64,000 nt of DNA from assembly GCF_000234665.1 (NCBI RefSeq), contig NC_018307.1:311931-375930 (forward strand), given 5' to 3'. The notes under the pieces are model-generated. The model searched no databases. It saw only the letters and a list, made by a program, of their open reading frames with translations, and was not told where the DNA came from. This document shows positions 49,359 through 59,488 of the stretch, one piece after another. A program made the position numbers and the translations under genes. Source of the stretch: Leishmania mexicana MHOM/GT/2001/U1103 (lineage: Eukaryota > Euglenozoa > Kinetoplastea > Trypanosomatida > Trypanosomatidae). How positions within the stretch are numbered: the stretch's first letter is position 1; each line of letters starts with the position of its first letter.

Positions 49359-51452
49359 TCAGTGCGAGCGGTCGTACTCTACGACTCCGCCAACAATCGT
49401 GTAGGCGACGTGCGGCTCCTGGTGGCGCGGCCACCACCGTGCATTCGCGTCCTCCACACCTGCCATCTGCTCCATCCCCGCGTCGTCCAGCCAGTCCGCC
49501 GTCCAGACTGTGATGTCAGCGTACTTGCCCACTTCCAGTGTGCCGAGGTAATTCTCCATGAACATGCCGTGCGCGCCCTCGTACGTGTACGTGCGCAGCG
49601 CCGCATCCATGGAGATGCACTCGGCGCGATTCCAAGTGTCGTGGTAGCGCCGCAGTGCCGTTGCCGCTCCGGTGGCTGTGTTGTCGGCCGACGGCTGTGC
49701 CTGCTGTTGGCTCCTGTACTGAGCCTCCTCTGCCACCAGCGCCGCCATTACGTCCGGCACGCGTGTCACCGCGCCGCGCAGCCCGTCATTCACGTCTGCC
49801 GGCGCCACTGGCCAATCGGAGCCCAGATCCACGCGGATTTTCGCCGCCAGCAGCGTCCCCCACATGTACGACGTGTCCTTGCGGCGCTGTCCCAGGAGCG
49901 CGTCCACGTAATCGCCATCGAACAGAAGGTGACAGGGCTGCATGGATGCGATGATGTCGTATTGCGCCATGCGCTTCAGCTGCTTCGTCATGTTGGACAT
50001 GTGCTGGCAGTGCTCCACGCGCGAGCGCGGGTTGGCGCGGAAGCGCGCTACCGCCGCCGCAACTCCCGCCTCTGCCTCGCGCTCACGCAGCCAGTCCGCC
50101 GACGCGCACAGCGCGCGGTTGACTGTCGCTACAGCGCGATCGCCAATCGCGTGCACAACGCACTGCAGGTCGTGCGAGTGCGCAACGTGGATCGCGCTTT
50201 GCAGCTCCAGGCGCGGCATCGTCAGCAGTCCGCACTGACAGTGATTGCCCGACCGCTCTTTCAGGATCGCACTGATCGACGCGTCATCCAGGTCGCTGTC
50301 GATGTCGCCCTCCGTCGTCACATTGTAGCCATAGGGCCGGTTCATCGCCGCCGTCCGCGAGCTTAACGACCCGTCCGCGAACAGTTTCACCGCGCCTAGC
50401 AGCAGGTAGCCACCGCCGGCGGCCGGCGGCGTCATGGTAAAGCGGTAGGGCAGCGTAAAGGCGTCGCTCCGGCCCGACTGCGCTGCTTCCGTCGCCATCA
50501 CGCGGTAGAACTTGTCCATGAAGCGCTCCACATCGTTCAGCGGCACGCCGTACCGCACGCGCAGCCGCATCGCGCCCTCACGCTCCATCTGCGCGAGGAA
50601 GCCGATCTCGTTCACGTTGTCCGTGTACGTTGTCGACATCATAGAGAAGACGGAGGTGAAGCCGCGCGAGAGAAGATGTTCTGTAGCGGCCTCGAGCGCA
50701 CGGCGTTGGTTGGCGGGGGTGTCAGCGGCAGGCGTGTAGCGTTTCGTCATCTGAATGGCGTTGTCGCGGAGGACACCGTTCGGTTGACCGTTCTCGTTTC
50801 GCTCGATAACGCCACCCTCCACGGAGGTGATTAGCGGCTCGCCATCTTCTGCACCAGGGATGATGTGGCAGCTGCGCAGCGCGGCCGTATTCATAACAGC
50901 GGAGTGGATGTCCTTGCTGTACATGACCAGGTGGATCTTCGTGCTCACCTCATCCAGCCACTCGCGCGTCGGCGAGCAGCCCAGCACCGCTTCGCTCCAG
51001 CCGACGCCGTACACCCAACCGCCTTCCTCACGGCTGTAGCGGTGCTCCACGAAGTCGCGAACGATCGCTATGAACTGTGTCCTGCTCGTCGCAGAGCCCA
51101 GCTGAGGGGCGAGCAACATGCGACCGCCGTCAAGGAAGTGCACGTGGGAGTCGATGAAGCCTGGGTACACAGCGTGGTGGTGCTCACAGTCGATGACGCG
51201 GTGCGACGCCGTGCGCGGGCGGCCGCCTTCCACCGGCTGAGGGGCTGCTGCTGCCGCATCGACGGGCTGCGCAGCCACTAGCGCGCCGTAGCGCTGCTGT
51301 ACCTCTGCGGTGCTGCCGATGAAGCTGATGCGGCCACCCTCCACCAACAGCGCGTCCACCTCCGGCGGGTACGACGATGCCACGGTCGGCTGCAGAGCCG
51401 AAGCGCCCCGCCACACACGCCGCGCGTTGACGATGGCTAGTACAGAGGTCAT
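49359..51452 (-). CDS. YtcJ-type metal-dependent amidohydrolase (Amidohydro_3)
   Basis: 697 aa from the ATG at 51452 (MTSVLAIVNARRVW). The frame is open 80 codons further, but that part looks like untranslated sequence. The architecture is a small beta domain at the N-terminus (DALLVEGGRISFIG), then PGFIDSHVHFLDGG with the metal-binding HxH at H103/H105. Further on are GAVKLFADGSLSSRTA, the HAIGDRA histidine, RVEHCQ and GSDWPV, and the C-terminal returning strand LEVGKYADITVWTADW. This set matches the YtcJ/N-substituted formamide deformylase branch of the amidohydrolase superfamily, which hydrolyses C-N bonds. The physiological substrate cannot be read from sequence. A Gln/Ala-rich insert lies near 600. 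There is no peroxisomal (glycosomal) SKL-type end. Confidence 0.92.
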   Translation of the reverse strand: MTSVLAIVNARRVWRGASALQPTVASSYPPEVDALLVEGGRISFIGSTAEVQQRYGALVAAQPVDAAAAAPQPVEGGRPRTASHRVIDCEHHHAVYPGFIDSHVHFLDGGRMLLAPQLGSATSRTQFIAIVRDFVEHRYSREEGGWVYGVGWSEAVLGCSPTREWLDEVSTKIHLVMYSKDIHSAVMNTAALRSCHIIPGAEDGEPLITSVEGGVIERNENGQPNGVLRDNAIQMTKRYTPAADTPANQRRALEAATEHLLSRGFTSVFSMMSTTYTDNVNEIGFLAQMEREGAMRLRVRYGVPLNDVERFMDKFYRVMATEAAQSGRSDAFTLPYRFTMTPPAAGGGYLLLGAVKLFADGSLSSRTAAMNRPYGYNVTTEGDIDSDLDDASISAILKERSGNHCQCGLLTMPRLELQSAIHVAHSHDLQCVVHAIGDRAVATVNRALCASADWLREREAEAGVAAAVARFRANPRSRVEHCQHMSNMTKQLKRMAQYDIIASMQPCHLLFDGDYVDALLGQRRKDTSYMWGTLLAAKIRVDLGSDWPVAPADVNDGLRGAVTRVPDVMAALVAEEAQYRSQQQAQPSADNTATGAATALRRYHDTWNRAECISMDAALRTYTYEGAHGMFMENYLGTLEVGKYADITVWTADWLDDAGMEQMAGVEDANARWWPRHQEPHVAYTIVGGVVEYDRSH

Positions 51453-52056
51453 GGCGCTGCTTCCCTGTGCACGGGGGGAGGGAGGAGAGTGAGAGGCACA
51501 GAGGAGAAACGACTGCCTAACAGTGACCGAAGAAAACGTGTACGAATGTTGCGTGCGTGTGACTCGCCGGTGATCCCATTGCGGTAGCGGGCAGCGAGCG
51601 ACTGAGCCAAAAACATCGACGGGCAAGGGGGGGAGGGAGATGGCGCCAGGCGAATGTGCGGTGCGGGAGCAGTGAGGCAATGAGAGCAACACGGAAACTT
51701 GATGCCCCGCTAGTCTAGTGCACCCATGGAGACGAACGCGCGTCCTCGCCAGAGTTCAGGGGCGCGCAGCGAGTAGAGGGAGAGGCGCTAAAGGTAGACA
51801 CCTCCCCCACGCCCGCCCGCACTGATGCGCAGTGAGTGCGAGAGCTGACGAGGAGGTTGTTGGCGCAGCGGTGCCGCTGCAGTCGGTTGTGAAAGGACAT
51901 GGACACAAAGAAAGAGAGGCGAAAGCAGGTAGGAGGGGAGAAGGCAGACGGCAGAGTCTTTCCAGCCCCGCCTTTGCTTAACCCCCCAAATTGGCGCCAC
52001 ACACAGACATAGGCGCAGGCGCGGGCAAAGACACGCACCCCTACCATGAGCACAGC
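51453..52056. other. Intergenic spacer
   Basis: About 600 bp with no gene. The sense strand is pyrimidine-rich at about 51465-51510 and 51625-51645, compatible with the amidohydrolase splice acceptor region. Confidence 0.55.
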
Positions 52057-53043
52057 TCAGATCATTCGATAGGTGTAGCGCCACGGCTGCGGGCCTTTAC
52101 GGAGTCCGTCCTGCGGAGGCAGCTCGCGCATCATGTACTTGCCGAGCAAAACCACTGCCGCGCTTGCCTCGTGTCCGCCTTGCGCCCCTCCACCTTGACT
52201 GTTGCCGCCCGAGTGCAGCTCATCCGCGCGCAGCCGTCGCACAAAGCGCATGTAGTTCACCTTGCCACCAAAGGCACGCAGGTAGCAGCAGTTCTTCACC
52301 ATCAAGGAGAGTGGAACCCCGTCGCAGTCGTCCCGTAAGCTGAAGTGCGGCTCTTCCTTGCGGAGAATCGTCATGAGCTCGTGCAGCTTGAGCGCCACCT
52401 CATCATAGTACACAGCGCTAGAGCCGTCCGCGCCATTGTCAGCGGCGACTTTGGCGTCAGAGTAGCTGCGCTGCGCTGATCGGCTCGTGCCTGATGCAAA
52501 GGAGGCGGTGGATATCACGTTGTTGTTCATGACCACCTCCACCGGCAGCGGCGGACCATAGCGGAGCAGTGCGCGGTGCACAAGGGCATCAAAGCGCTCC
52601 TGCACAGCGCTGTTGCCGGTGTCCGCATTCACGGCGTCATAGTGCGATGATGAGGTGGGCTGTGCGGACCCGAAGCCGGAGTGCGCCCCATCCTCTGCCC
52701 CTTGCTGCCGCCGTCGTAGCTCTTCAGCCTCGTCCTTCCATTTGCGCAGCGGATCTGCGGCCCGCCAGTTCGCTTCCTCTTGCGCTAGCGCGTCTGCCTG
52801 CGCCGCCGCCCACGACTCGGTCGAGTTCAGTGGGTTGGTGAGCCCACTGCCCCGCGGGTGCTGCTGTGCAGTTCGTGGGCGCCGAGCCCCTTGGCGTTTC
52901 TGCAGCTTCTCCAGAAGTCGAGTGGACTCCAGCACCGTCTGACGCGAGTGTTGCCGGCCGCCGCGGCGGGCGCTGTTGGCGACGGTGGCAAGCCGTCGTG
53001 CTGCTCGTCTCTCCAGAACAGGGCACAGCAATCCCTTGAACAT
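52057..53043 (-). CDS. Hypothetical protein, probable mitochondrial (328 aa)
   Basis: An ORF from the ATG at 53043. The N-terminus MFKGLLCPVLERRAARRLATVANSARR is Arg/Ala-rich with an RR-x-L-A-T pattern, typical of a mitochondrial presequence. A helical, Glu/Arg/Gln-rich segment lies at about 70-115, low complexity around 120-145, and a mixed alpha/beta region at 145-300 (RFDALVHRALLRYG ... HELMTILRKEEPHFSLRDDC). A Gly/Gln-rich stretch precedes the C-terminal tail. No known motif is recognised. The absence of membrane segments and the basic character would suit a mitochondrial ribosomal or RNA-associated protein, but this is a guess. Confidence 0.75.
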   Translation of the reverse strand: MFKGLLCPVLERRAARRLATVANSARRGGRQHSRQTVLESTRLLEKLQKRQGARRPRTAQQHPRGSGLTNPLNSTESWAAAQADALAQEEANWRAADPLRKWKDEAEELRRRQQGAEDGAHSGFGSAQPTSSSHYDAVNADTGNSAVQERFDALVHRALLRYGPPLPVEVVMNNNVISTASFASGTSRSAQRSYSDAKVAADNGADGSSAVYYDEVALKLHELMTILRKEEPHFSLRDDCDGVPLSLMVKNCCYLRAFGGKVNYMRFVRRLRADELHSGGNSQGGGAQGGHEASAAVVLLGKYMMRELPPQDGLRKGPQPWRYTYRMI

Positions 53044-54432
53044 GCAGAGCCTAGTGGGCTGAAGGAGAGCAAGAGTAGAGTGTGAGCTCTGACGCGACGG
53101 CGTCGGTTTAATTGTTGATGTTGTGCCTGTTTTACCCTACGGGTTACACAGCGAGCAGAATTCAGTCGCGCGCGTCAGATGTGGGTTGCGGGGAGCAGTG
53201 CAAGTGCGACTAACGCTATGTAGCAGCTACAGCCTTTCAGGCAATGAGTTGGTGGATGCAGAAAGGAGCGCTGATAGCGAAACAAAGGCGGTAGGCGAGG
53301 GAGAAGGGGAGCAGAGCGACGGGTATACGGGCAGCATGATTAAACGCACGTGCAGCAGTGCTCGCTGTCGAGAAGAGGAGGAGTGGGGAGTACGCGAGTG
53401 CACGCCTCGGGGTGCCTCTTCCAGCTTCCATACACACGAAGGCGGCACATACACAGCGACACCTCTCTTTCATCTCGCTCTTCGTCTGGCTTTGGAGAAT
53501 GGCGCGCATTTTCACTGCCTCATGCATCTTCGACTCGACTGGCGTCCACTCCTGCGCAGAGCTCAGAGGCAAGAAGAGAGTGGAGCACGAGAGAGAGAGA
53601 CCGTGTGCAAGGTGCACCCCGATTGAGTGTGCGCATATCTTCACACTGAAAGGCAAGACTGGCCACACTGCTACCTCGGCCAGCTGCTTCTCCCCCTCTC
53701 ATCGCCTCAATTCCAGTCGCTTCGCTCAACAAAGAGTGCAAGCGTCTGGTCATCCACGTCATGCTTTCGCTAGGCATCATGTGCGCTGTCTTGTTTCCCT
53801 TTCCTTTGCTCTGCTGATGCCCATCTCTGTACGACCTGGCGTCGTCCGACACCGGGGCACCGACACAGATGCGTGCCCCTCATGCCCACCGAGGCGACCA
53901 ATCTTTACGTGCCCCCGTGCTCTCCGCCTCGCGCTCCGTGGATGTGTACCGTCTTGAGAACGATGCCTTGACAACACGAAAGTGAAAGGAGACAGCTGGT
54001 GTAGGGGCAGCGGCAGATGATGGGATAAGCGCTGGATCACAGCAGCAGATAATGTTAGAGTGACGTGCACGCAACAGAAGAAACACGAAAACGGAAAGAG
54101 AGTAGTTCCGAGAAATGCGCACGAGTGAAGACTCACAAGCGCACTCGCGAAATCGAATGAGAAAACACAATCAAAAGACGACAGCACACCCACACACAGG
54201 AAAAGCAACAGAGAGAAAAGGGAAACGGGTACAGAATCAGGGAAAGAGGCGTCGGCAGCGTGTACGTGTACCGCCACCTTCTGCGGCTGTTCGAGAGCAA
54301 CAGTGTCTATGTATTCCGCACGCACCGCATCATGCTCACACGCACGCAAGCACGCTTCCTCGAGAGAGGGAAGGTAAGCGGAAGAGGGTAATACAGTGTA
54401 CTGGCGGGGTGGCCTTTTTCTCAAGCGTGTCT
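53044..54432. other. Long intergenic spacer (1.4 kb)
   Basis: Holds the 3'UTR of the multicopper oxidase gene and the 5' flank of the 328-aa gene. A 219-codon minus-strand ORF (53777-54436) overlaps the oxidase stop by four bases, but its composition (Phe/Leu/Ser/Cys from T/C-rich sequence) is that of translated UTR. No gene assigned. Confidence 0.5.
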
Positions 54433-56340
54433 TCACGCGCGCCGCTGGAGAAGGGGGATGCGCTCCCCTGGCGTTCCGGCGTATGATTGTGCATCAAAGA
54501 CGCTTTGAGCGTCGGCAGAGCCGCGCATGCCTCGGTGTCGAAAATATCCCCACGCCGCAGCTGCTGCGGAGGCGAGGAGGAGCATAAAGAGAAGGCTATA
54601 CGCATGGGATCGGTGCGGCCAGGCCGAGAGGAACGCGCCGGCCTGCGACTGCTCGTATTGCTGCACGGCCTTGCCCTCCTTGCTCCCTGGGGAGTAGACC
54701 AGATAGGACATCATCATGCCGCGGTCTTCGTGTTGGAAGACATGACAGTGGTACACCACCTCGCCAACGTACGTTGCCGCCTTCCAGCGGATGGTGGTGA
54801 CGCCGTCCAAGATCGGAATCGTGTCACGAAACTCGCCGCTGTGTACGCCGTACATGGCCATGGTCTCGTTTTCGTGATTGCCCCCGGGGCGGGGCTCGAA
54901 GGAGAGAAACTGGAAATGGTTGACGTGAAAGTGAAGGGGATGCGGCCGGTTGTCGGTCGGGTCACCGTACACGCGCGCCGTCACAACGGCGTGCAGCGGC
55001 ACCGTGAAGCCGTGATAGCCCTCGATGTGCCTGCCGATCTCACCTTGGAAGTACCCATACTGGCACGTCGACGAATTCTGCAGCGACTGGCAGTTCGGCC
55101 CCTGGCCGAGGACATAGTACGGCTTTATGATGGGCAGGTCCCGCTGCGAGAACGAGATCTCGCGGTAGAACGTGTTGGGACCTTCGAGCTGCAAGTAGCT
55201 AGGGGAGTAGTTGGGCATGGCCACGGGGAAGGCTACAGCACGACGACCCTTCTGCGGCTTCCCTTTCGACTTCAAGTAGAAGATGGCGTCTGAGAGGTCG
55301 TCAGTGTGGGACACCGGATACGTCCCCTCCTCGTCGCACAACACGAGCAGACTGCGTCGCGTTGCCGTCGTGAAGTACAGCCAGCCCTCCACCACCTCGA
55401 CAGTGCGGCGCAACTGCGCGCCATCGATGGCTGTCATGTGGAAGGCGCATTCCTTGGGGAGCGACATGTTGATGTAGCACGAGCCTGCAGCAAAGCCGAT
55501 GCGCAGCAGCATTGGATGGCCACGCTTGACCCTCACGGTCGGGCGATGCTGGCCGTTCACAAGAAACAGCTCCGCCGGCATCTTGTACTCGTTGCCCTTG
55601 CGGTCCACAATACGCGGATCGAACGGGAGGAGGGAGCCCATCGCGGCGTCAAGGCTTGACATCGGCATCCCGTCGCACCTTTTCGAGCTGTTAAGGCGAT
55701 ACAGGTGCACCATGAGAATCTGCGAGTCCCAGCCATGAAAGGGGTGCCCTGGGGTCTTCGTAAAGTCGCCCTCCCCCACATCGATGGCCCCAAACATCCC
55801 ACCCATCACGTGATAGTAGACGGCACCGTGAGAGTGCGCATGGTACCAGTGAAGGCCCGGCTCGTGATCACGCGGGACATTGATCTTGTACACCAGCGTC
55901 TCGCCCGGGAGTGCAGCTTTGAAAGGGGTGTCCACCCTAGGATCGCTGTGCATGCCGTGGAAGTGCACGTTCGTGATGTTCGGACCGTGGAGCGTGTTCA
56001 TCGGACCCGTCGTGTTGGCCATCCCCTCCTTTCCCAGGTCGTTCACTAGTGTCAAGTCAATTCTGCCGCCAGGGTTGACCTTTAGCGTGGGGCCGGGAAG
56101 CATGGGTCCGCTGTTACCCTCTTCATACAAGCGTCCTGTGTACTCAAAGAAAACCTCTTCCCCATCGGTCCGCTCGAGCGGGATGGAAACCCGTCCGGTG
56201 CGCACGTAGAGTGTGACCTTGGTGTTGCTTCTGCCCCTGGGAAGTATGACGGGTGATGGGACAAGATCGGCGGCATTACCCGCTGCAATGTACAGGCACA
56301 CAACAATGGCCAGCAGCAGCAAAGCGAGCGGTGCACGCAT
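54433..56340 (-). CDS. Type I membrane multicopper oxidase (laccase/ferroxidase-like)
   Basis: 635 aa from the ATG at 56340. It has a signal peptide (residues 1-24, APLALLLLAIVVCLYIAAG core), three cupredoxin-type domains, a membrane span at about 581-599 and a 35-residue tail. All copper ligands are visible. H126/H128 (HFHG), H167/H169 (HWYHAHSHG), H470/H472 (HPLHFH) and H531/H533 (HCH) form the T2/T3 cluster. H467, C532, H537 and M542 (HCHVFQHEDRGM) form a Met-liganded T1 site. Six NxS/T sequons lie in the ectodomain. The family couples one-electron oxidation of a substrate (phenolics, Fe(II) or Cu(I)) to four-electron reduction of O2 to water. The tail carries an acidic dileucine motif (ERIPLL), so an endo-lysosomal or surface location is likely. 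The substrate is undetermined. Confidence 0.95.
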   Translation of the reverse strand: MRAPLALLLLAIVVCLYIAAGNAADLVPSPVILPRGRSNTKVTLYVRTGRVSIPLERTDGEEVFFEYTGRLYEEGNSGPMLPGPTLKVNPGGRIDLTLVNDLGKEGMANTTGPMNTLHGPNITNVHFHGMHSDPRVDTPFKAALPGETLVYKINVPRDHEPGLHWYHAHSHGAVYYHVMGGMFGAIDVGEGDFTKTPGHPFHGWDSQILMVHLYRLNSSKRCDGMPMSSLDAAMGSLLPFDPRIVDRKGNEYKMPAELFLVNGQHRPTVRVKRGHPMLLRIGFAAGSCYINMSLPKECAFHMTAIDGAQLRRTVEVVEGWLYFTTATRRSLLVLCDEEGTYPVSHTDDLSDAIFYLKSKGKPQKGRRAVAFPVAMPNYSPSYLQLEGPNTFYREISFSQRDLPIIKPYYVLGQGPNCQSLQNSSTCQYGYFQGEIGRHIEGYHGFTVPLHAVVTARVYGDPTDNRPHPLHFHVNHFQFLSFEPRPGGNHENETMAMYGVHSGEFRDTIPILDGVTTIRWKAATYVGEVVYHCHVFQHEDRGMMMSYLVYSPGSKEGKAVQQYEQSQAGAFLSAWPHRSHAYSLLFMLLLASAAAAAWGYFRHRGMRGSADAQSVFDAQSYAGTPGERIPLLQRRA

Positions 56341-56992
56341 GGCTCCAAACTAAACTGCACGTGCTTGGGCAACTAACACACGTACAGACATGCTCTACAA
56401 AGGAAAGTAAAAAGGAAGCAATGAGAGGGTTGTAAGACCAGCGCAGGAAGCAAGCACATTCAATTGACATAGCACAGGTGACGAGAACCACGGAGAGGAA
56501 CAGGACGCACGGATGCACGAAGCCGCCCTTCATCCGCAACTCAGTCCTACACCTCCTGAGGGAGAAGAGAATACCCACACGAAGCACTCGCCCACAGCCC
56601 ACACAGGCATGCGTGCGATCGGAATGCAGCACACAGCGGCGCACACGAGTCTTAACGTGAGCCATCTCGCAAAACTACCGCTGCTGCTCTGTGTGGTTCC
56701 GCACGGCAACGCGCTTCTTGCTCTCTTTCTCTCTGTACTTTCCCGTTTCCTTCCCCTGCGTCTTTTTTTTTCTCACTACACGCGACAGGTGTAAAGTATT
56801 TCCTATTTAGTTCCTAAATGAAGAGGGGCGAAAACGAAACGAGGTAGGCGCGACTCGCCCTGCTCGAGACTGTTTGTTACTGCCAAGTTTACAGCAGCGG
56901 CTGGCAGAAAGCACAAATGGAAGCGAAGGCAGAACAGCTGTCAAACAGGTGACCCGTTGCAGTCACGTATCGGCCCCACACATTTGCGCTCC
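56341..56992. other. Intergenic spacer
   Basis: This spacer is less GC-rich than those to the left. On the sense strand it carries A/G-rich runs (plus-strand T/C at 56715-56775) in what should be the 3'UTR of the 104-aa gene. No gene seen. Confidence 0.5.
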
Positions 56993-57307
56993 TCAAACAA
57001 TCGCGCGCAGGCGCTCCAGCTGCTCCTTGGAACAACCAGTCCACTTCGGGTCGGTAATGTCCACATCGTTGTTGTTGATCAGTTGCTTGTACCGAATCTC
57101 GTTGCGACGCGCAATGGGGTCACGCCAATACGGGTAGCCTGCCCACCAGCCGTTCTTCCGCTCCGTCTCCTCAGAGCAGTAGTTTGCGTGCTTGAACAGA
57201 AACACCATGGATAGCAGACCAATGGCTGCCATCATATTGTACTCCTGCGTGAACAGCTTCAGCTGCAGCACGGGGATGCGGTCGCACTTCCAGCGGGTGT
57301 AGACCAT
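56993..57307 (-). CDS. Small single-span membrane protein, likely mitochondrial inner membrane (104 aa)
   Basis: 104 aa from the ATG at 57307. A basic N-terminus (MVYTRWKCDRIPV) leads to one hydrophobic helix at about 24-41 (NMMAAIGLLSMVFLFKH). A hydrophilic, aromatic-rich segment follows (NGWWAGYPYWRDPIARRNEIRY) and then an acidic/basic tail. The codon pattern and compact, non-repetitive composition argue that it is real. The architecture (one membrane helix near the N-terminus plus a charged Trp/Tyr-rich tail) is typical of supernumerary respiratory-chain or ATP-synthase subunits in trypanosomatids. I cannot name which complex, if any. Confidence 0.8.
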   Translation of the reverse strand: MVYTRWKCDRIPVLQLKLFTQEYNMMAAIGLLSMVFLFKHANYCSEETERKNGWWAGYPYWRDPIARRNEIRYKQLINNNDVDITDPKWTGCSKEQLERLRAIV

Positions 57308-57808
57308 CTTGATTGCTGCGTTAGCACCCGGCTGAAGAACAAAGAGAAAGGAGATCGTGTCTGCTTCTGTTGCGATGCACGAGAAGGCGCATCACCATCA
57401 TGCCATGCACAGTTTTGGATGCGCCAAGACAAAGAAGAGAGAGAGAGAGTCAGTGGAGTCCAAAGAAGAGAAATATGGTGATAGATCAACAGTGCCTTGA
57501 AAAGAGCTTGCAGTCACTCAGTTGCCGTCACATTCAGCGCGGCGCAGCATCGTTTTGCCAAACACGGCCGCTCAACAGAAGTCATGGTCACCACTAAAGT
57601 ATCGTCCACCTTCACCTATCGCGTTTTTTCTTTGTGTCATCAAGCACACGCGTACATCACAGTGAGGCTGCTGAACGCAGAACAGGACAAGCACACACAC
57701 ACACCCACACACACACCACACACAGCAAAAGAAAGAAATAAACATCAAACAAGTGCAAATGCACCCTATCTACATTGTTACACGTGCGGCAGCAGCAACA
57801 CCGTTCTC
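57308..57808. other. Intergenic spacer with interrupted (CA)n
   Basis: Contains an interrupted (CA)n tract at about 57692-57724, in the MORN gene's 3'UTR about 85-115 nt beyond its stop. On the sense strand, pyrimidine-rich sequence at about 57430-57460 may serve splicing of the 104-aa gene. No other feature. Confidence 0.55.
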
Positions 57809-58786
57809 TCAATCGGCCCACGCCATTCCGTCCACGGGGACCTCGGAGCAAACCTGCAGCGCGCTCGTCGGGGCCCAGACACCTCGTTTAAAGGCACCTG
57901 TCTGCGCCATTTGGATGCTGGGATAGTGCAGCGACGCAGCGTCGTCGAGGGGTCTGTTCATTTTGTCGAACTTCCCTTCATAGTAAGACCCTCCCTGCAG
58001 AATCCACTGGCCTTGCACAAAGTTACCGCGGACCCACTCTCCACGGTACTCGCTCCCATCCGCAAAGTGGTAAGCTCCATAGCCATCCTTGGCGCCAGCC
58101 TTCCAGTTGCCCGAGTACACGTCGCCGTTGAGGTAGTAGTAAACGCCCTGTCCGTGCCGTTTATTTTCCAGAAATTCCCCTTGGTAGAGGGTGCCGTCTT
58201 TGTTTTTCATGACTCCGCGACCAGTTCGCTTTCCACGCACATAGTCACCATGGTAACACGGACGTTGTCCATACTGCATAATGCCCTCTACGACGTGAAG
58301 TCCAAGCTGGAGTTTGGTAGCGATTTCTGCTACCATCGCTTTTGCATCCTTGCCCTCACTTTTGAGCAGCTCCATTTCCTTAGAAACGACCCGGTCAGCC
58401 TCACTGCGCCCTTTGCTCGCAAAAATGTACTGACCCCTCCCGTGCTTTTTTCCCTCGAAAAACTCCCCTTCATAGGTGTCACCCGACGCATACGTCGCTT
58501 TGCCACAACCAGACCTCTGCTGGAACTCATCACGTGGGCCTGCGTATATTCCTAGCGTGCACACGGACTTCACGAAGTTGTGATCAAAGATAGCGCCGCT
58601 TTCCTCCGACTTTTGACAGAACTCATCTATCCACGATTCCACATCTGTCTCCGGCTCACCGCCCTCGGAGAGGAACGCGGCAGCGTACGCGTTCCAAACA
58701 TACAGTTCGGCTTTCTTGAAGCCTGTCACTGCGTCGATCTCGTCAATGTTGACCGGCTGCGCTTTGCCCTCTCCGTCTGATGGCAT
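57809..58786 (-). CDS. MORN-repeat protein (325 aa)
   Basis: 325 aa from the ATG at 58786. After an N-terminal non-repeat domain (about 14-85, acidic and aromatic, VTGFKKAELYVWNAYAAAFL) there are about six MORN repeats. They start near residues 104 (TYEGEFFEGKKHGRG), 178 (YHGDYVRGKRTGRG), 201 (YQGEFLENKRHGQG), 224 (YSGNWKAGAKDGYG), 247 (YRGEWVRGNFVQG) and 269 (YYEGKF). A charged helical insert (about 126-170) separates the first repeat from the rest. MORN proteins in kinetoplastids are structural elements of the flagellar axoneme, the flagellum attachment/hook complex or membrane-linked cytoskeleton. Which applies here is not determinable. Pyrimidine-rich sense sequence at about 58895-58950 fits its trans-splice region. 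Confidence 0.92.
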   Translation of the reverse strand: MPSDGEGKAQPVNIDEIDAVTGFKKAELYVWNAYAAAFLSEGGEPETDVESWIDEFCQKSEESGAIFDHNFVKSVCTLGIYAGPRDEFQQRSGCGKATYASGDTYEGEFFEGKKHGRGQYIFASKGRSEADRVVSKEMELLKSEGKDAKAMVAEIATKLQLGLHVVEGIMQYGQRPCYHGDYVRGKRTGRGVMKNKDGTLYQGEFLENKRHGQGVYYYLNGDVYSGNWKAGAKDGYGAYHFADGSEYRGEWVRGNFVQGQWILQGGSYYEGKFDKMNRPLDDAASLHYPSIQMAQTGAFKRGVWAPTSALQVCSEVPVDGMAWAD

Positions 58787-59488
58787 TGCTGCGTGTCGTG
58801 GGTGTCGGTTAAGGTGACGTCACTCTGAGCCAAAAGCCGCCTTGCCCGGGAAACAGGACGTCGAAAGCCCATAAAGTGCAGAATCAACAAACCAAACGAA
58901 AAACAAGGGTGAGAGACAGCGGGTGCGAGGAGACAGGAGATAGAAACTAGGACAAAGTACACCCTTTTTCGCCGAAAACGACGCAGGCGGACCCATCCAC
59001 CACCATAACATGCAGTAAGGCCGTGAATACGCAAGAAAAGCGCAACAGAAAAGCACAGTGTACTAATCACTTTCACCTCATGTACCGTCTATCCAGCTCC
59101 ACGTTTGGCAGGCTGATGACAATGCGAGGCAACACTTCATGAAGACCGCAGTTGCGTCTGCCACTGCAGCAGAAACTGTCAGTCACGCTTCGTTCTTTTT
59201 CTATTTGTTCATTTTGATGAATTGATAGCTTTGCCGGCATTTGACTTCACCATAGTTCACGACACAGACAAACAGAAACAAAAGAGATCATGCATCGCAC
59301 TCAAGATCCTTCCTTACCGAAAAAAAGAAAAAAAAACACAAGTTACCGCTGATGAAAGCACAAACGAAAAACAAACTTCCCATTACATTTTTTTTTGATT
59401 TCCTCATTACACCTTATTTATTTTTAGAACAGTTTCTCTTTCCCATCCTTTTTTTTGCTTGGCATACCTATTTACTTTCATCTCTGTA
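58787..59488. other. AT-rich intergenic spacer
   Basis: Contains the eIF2alpha 3'UTR and the MORN 5' flank. 59180-59460 is markedly A/T-rich with several A and T homopolymers, unlike the rest of the window. No ORF worth reporting. Confidence 0.6.

Noticed and set aside
51453..51692. 80-residue extension of the amidohydrolase
   Set aside because: UTR-like composition; the conserved beta domain begins right after the ATG at 51452.
53777..54436. 219-codon minus-strand ORF after the multicopper oxidase
   Set aside because: Overlaps the oxidase stop, has no spacer for a splice site, and is T/C-rich UTR in translation.
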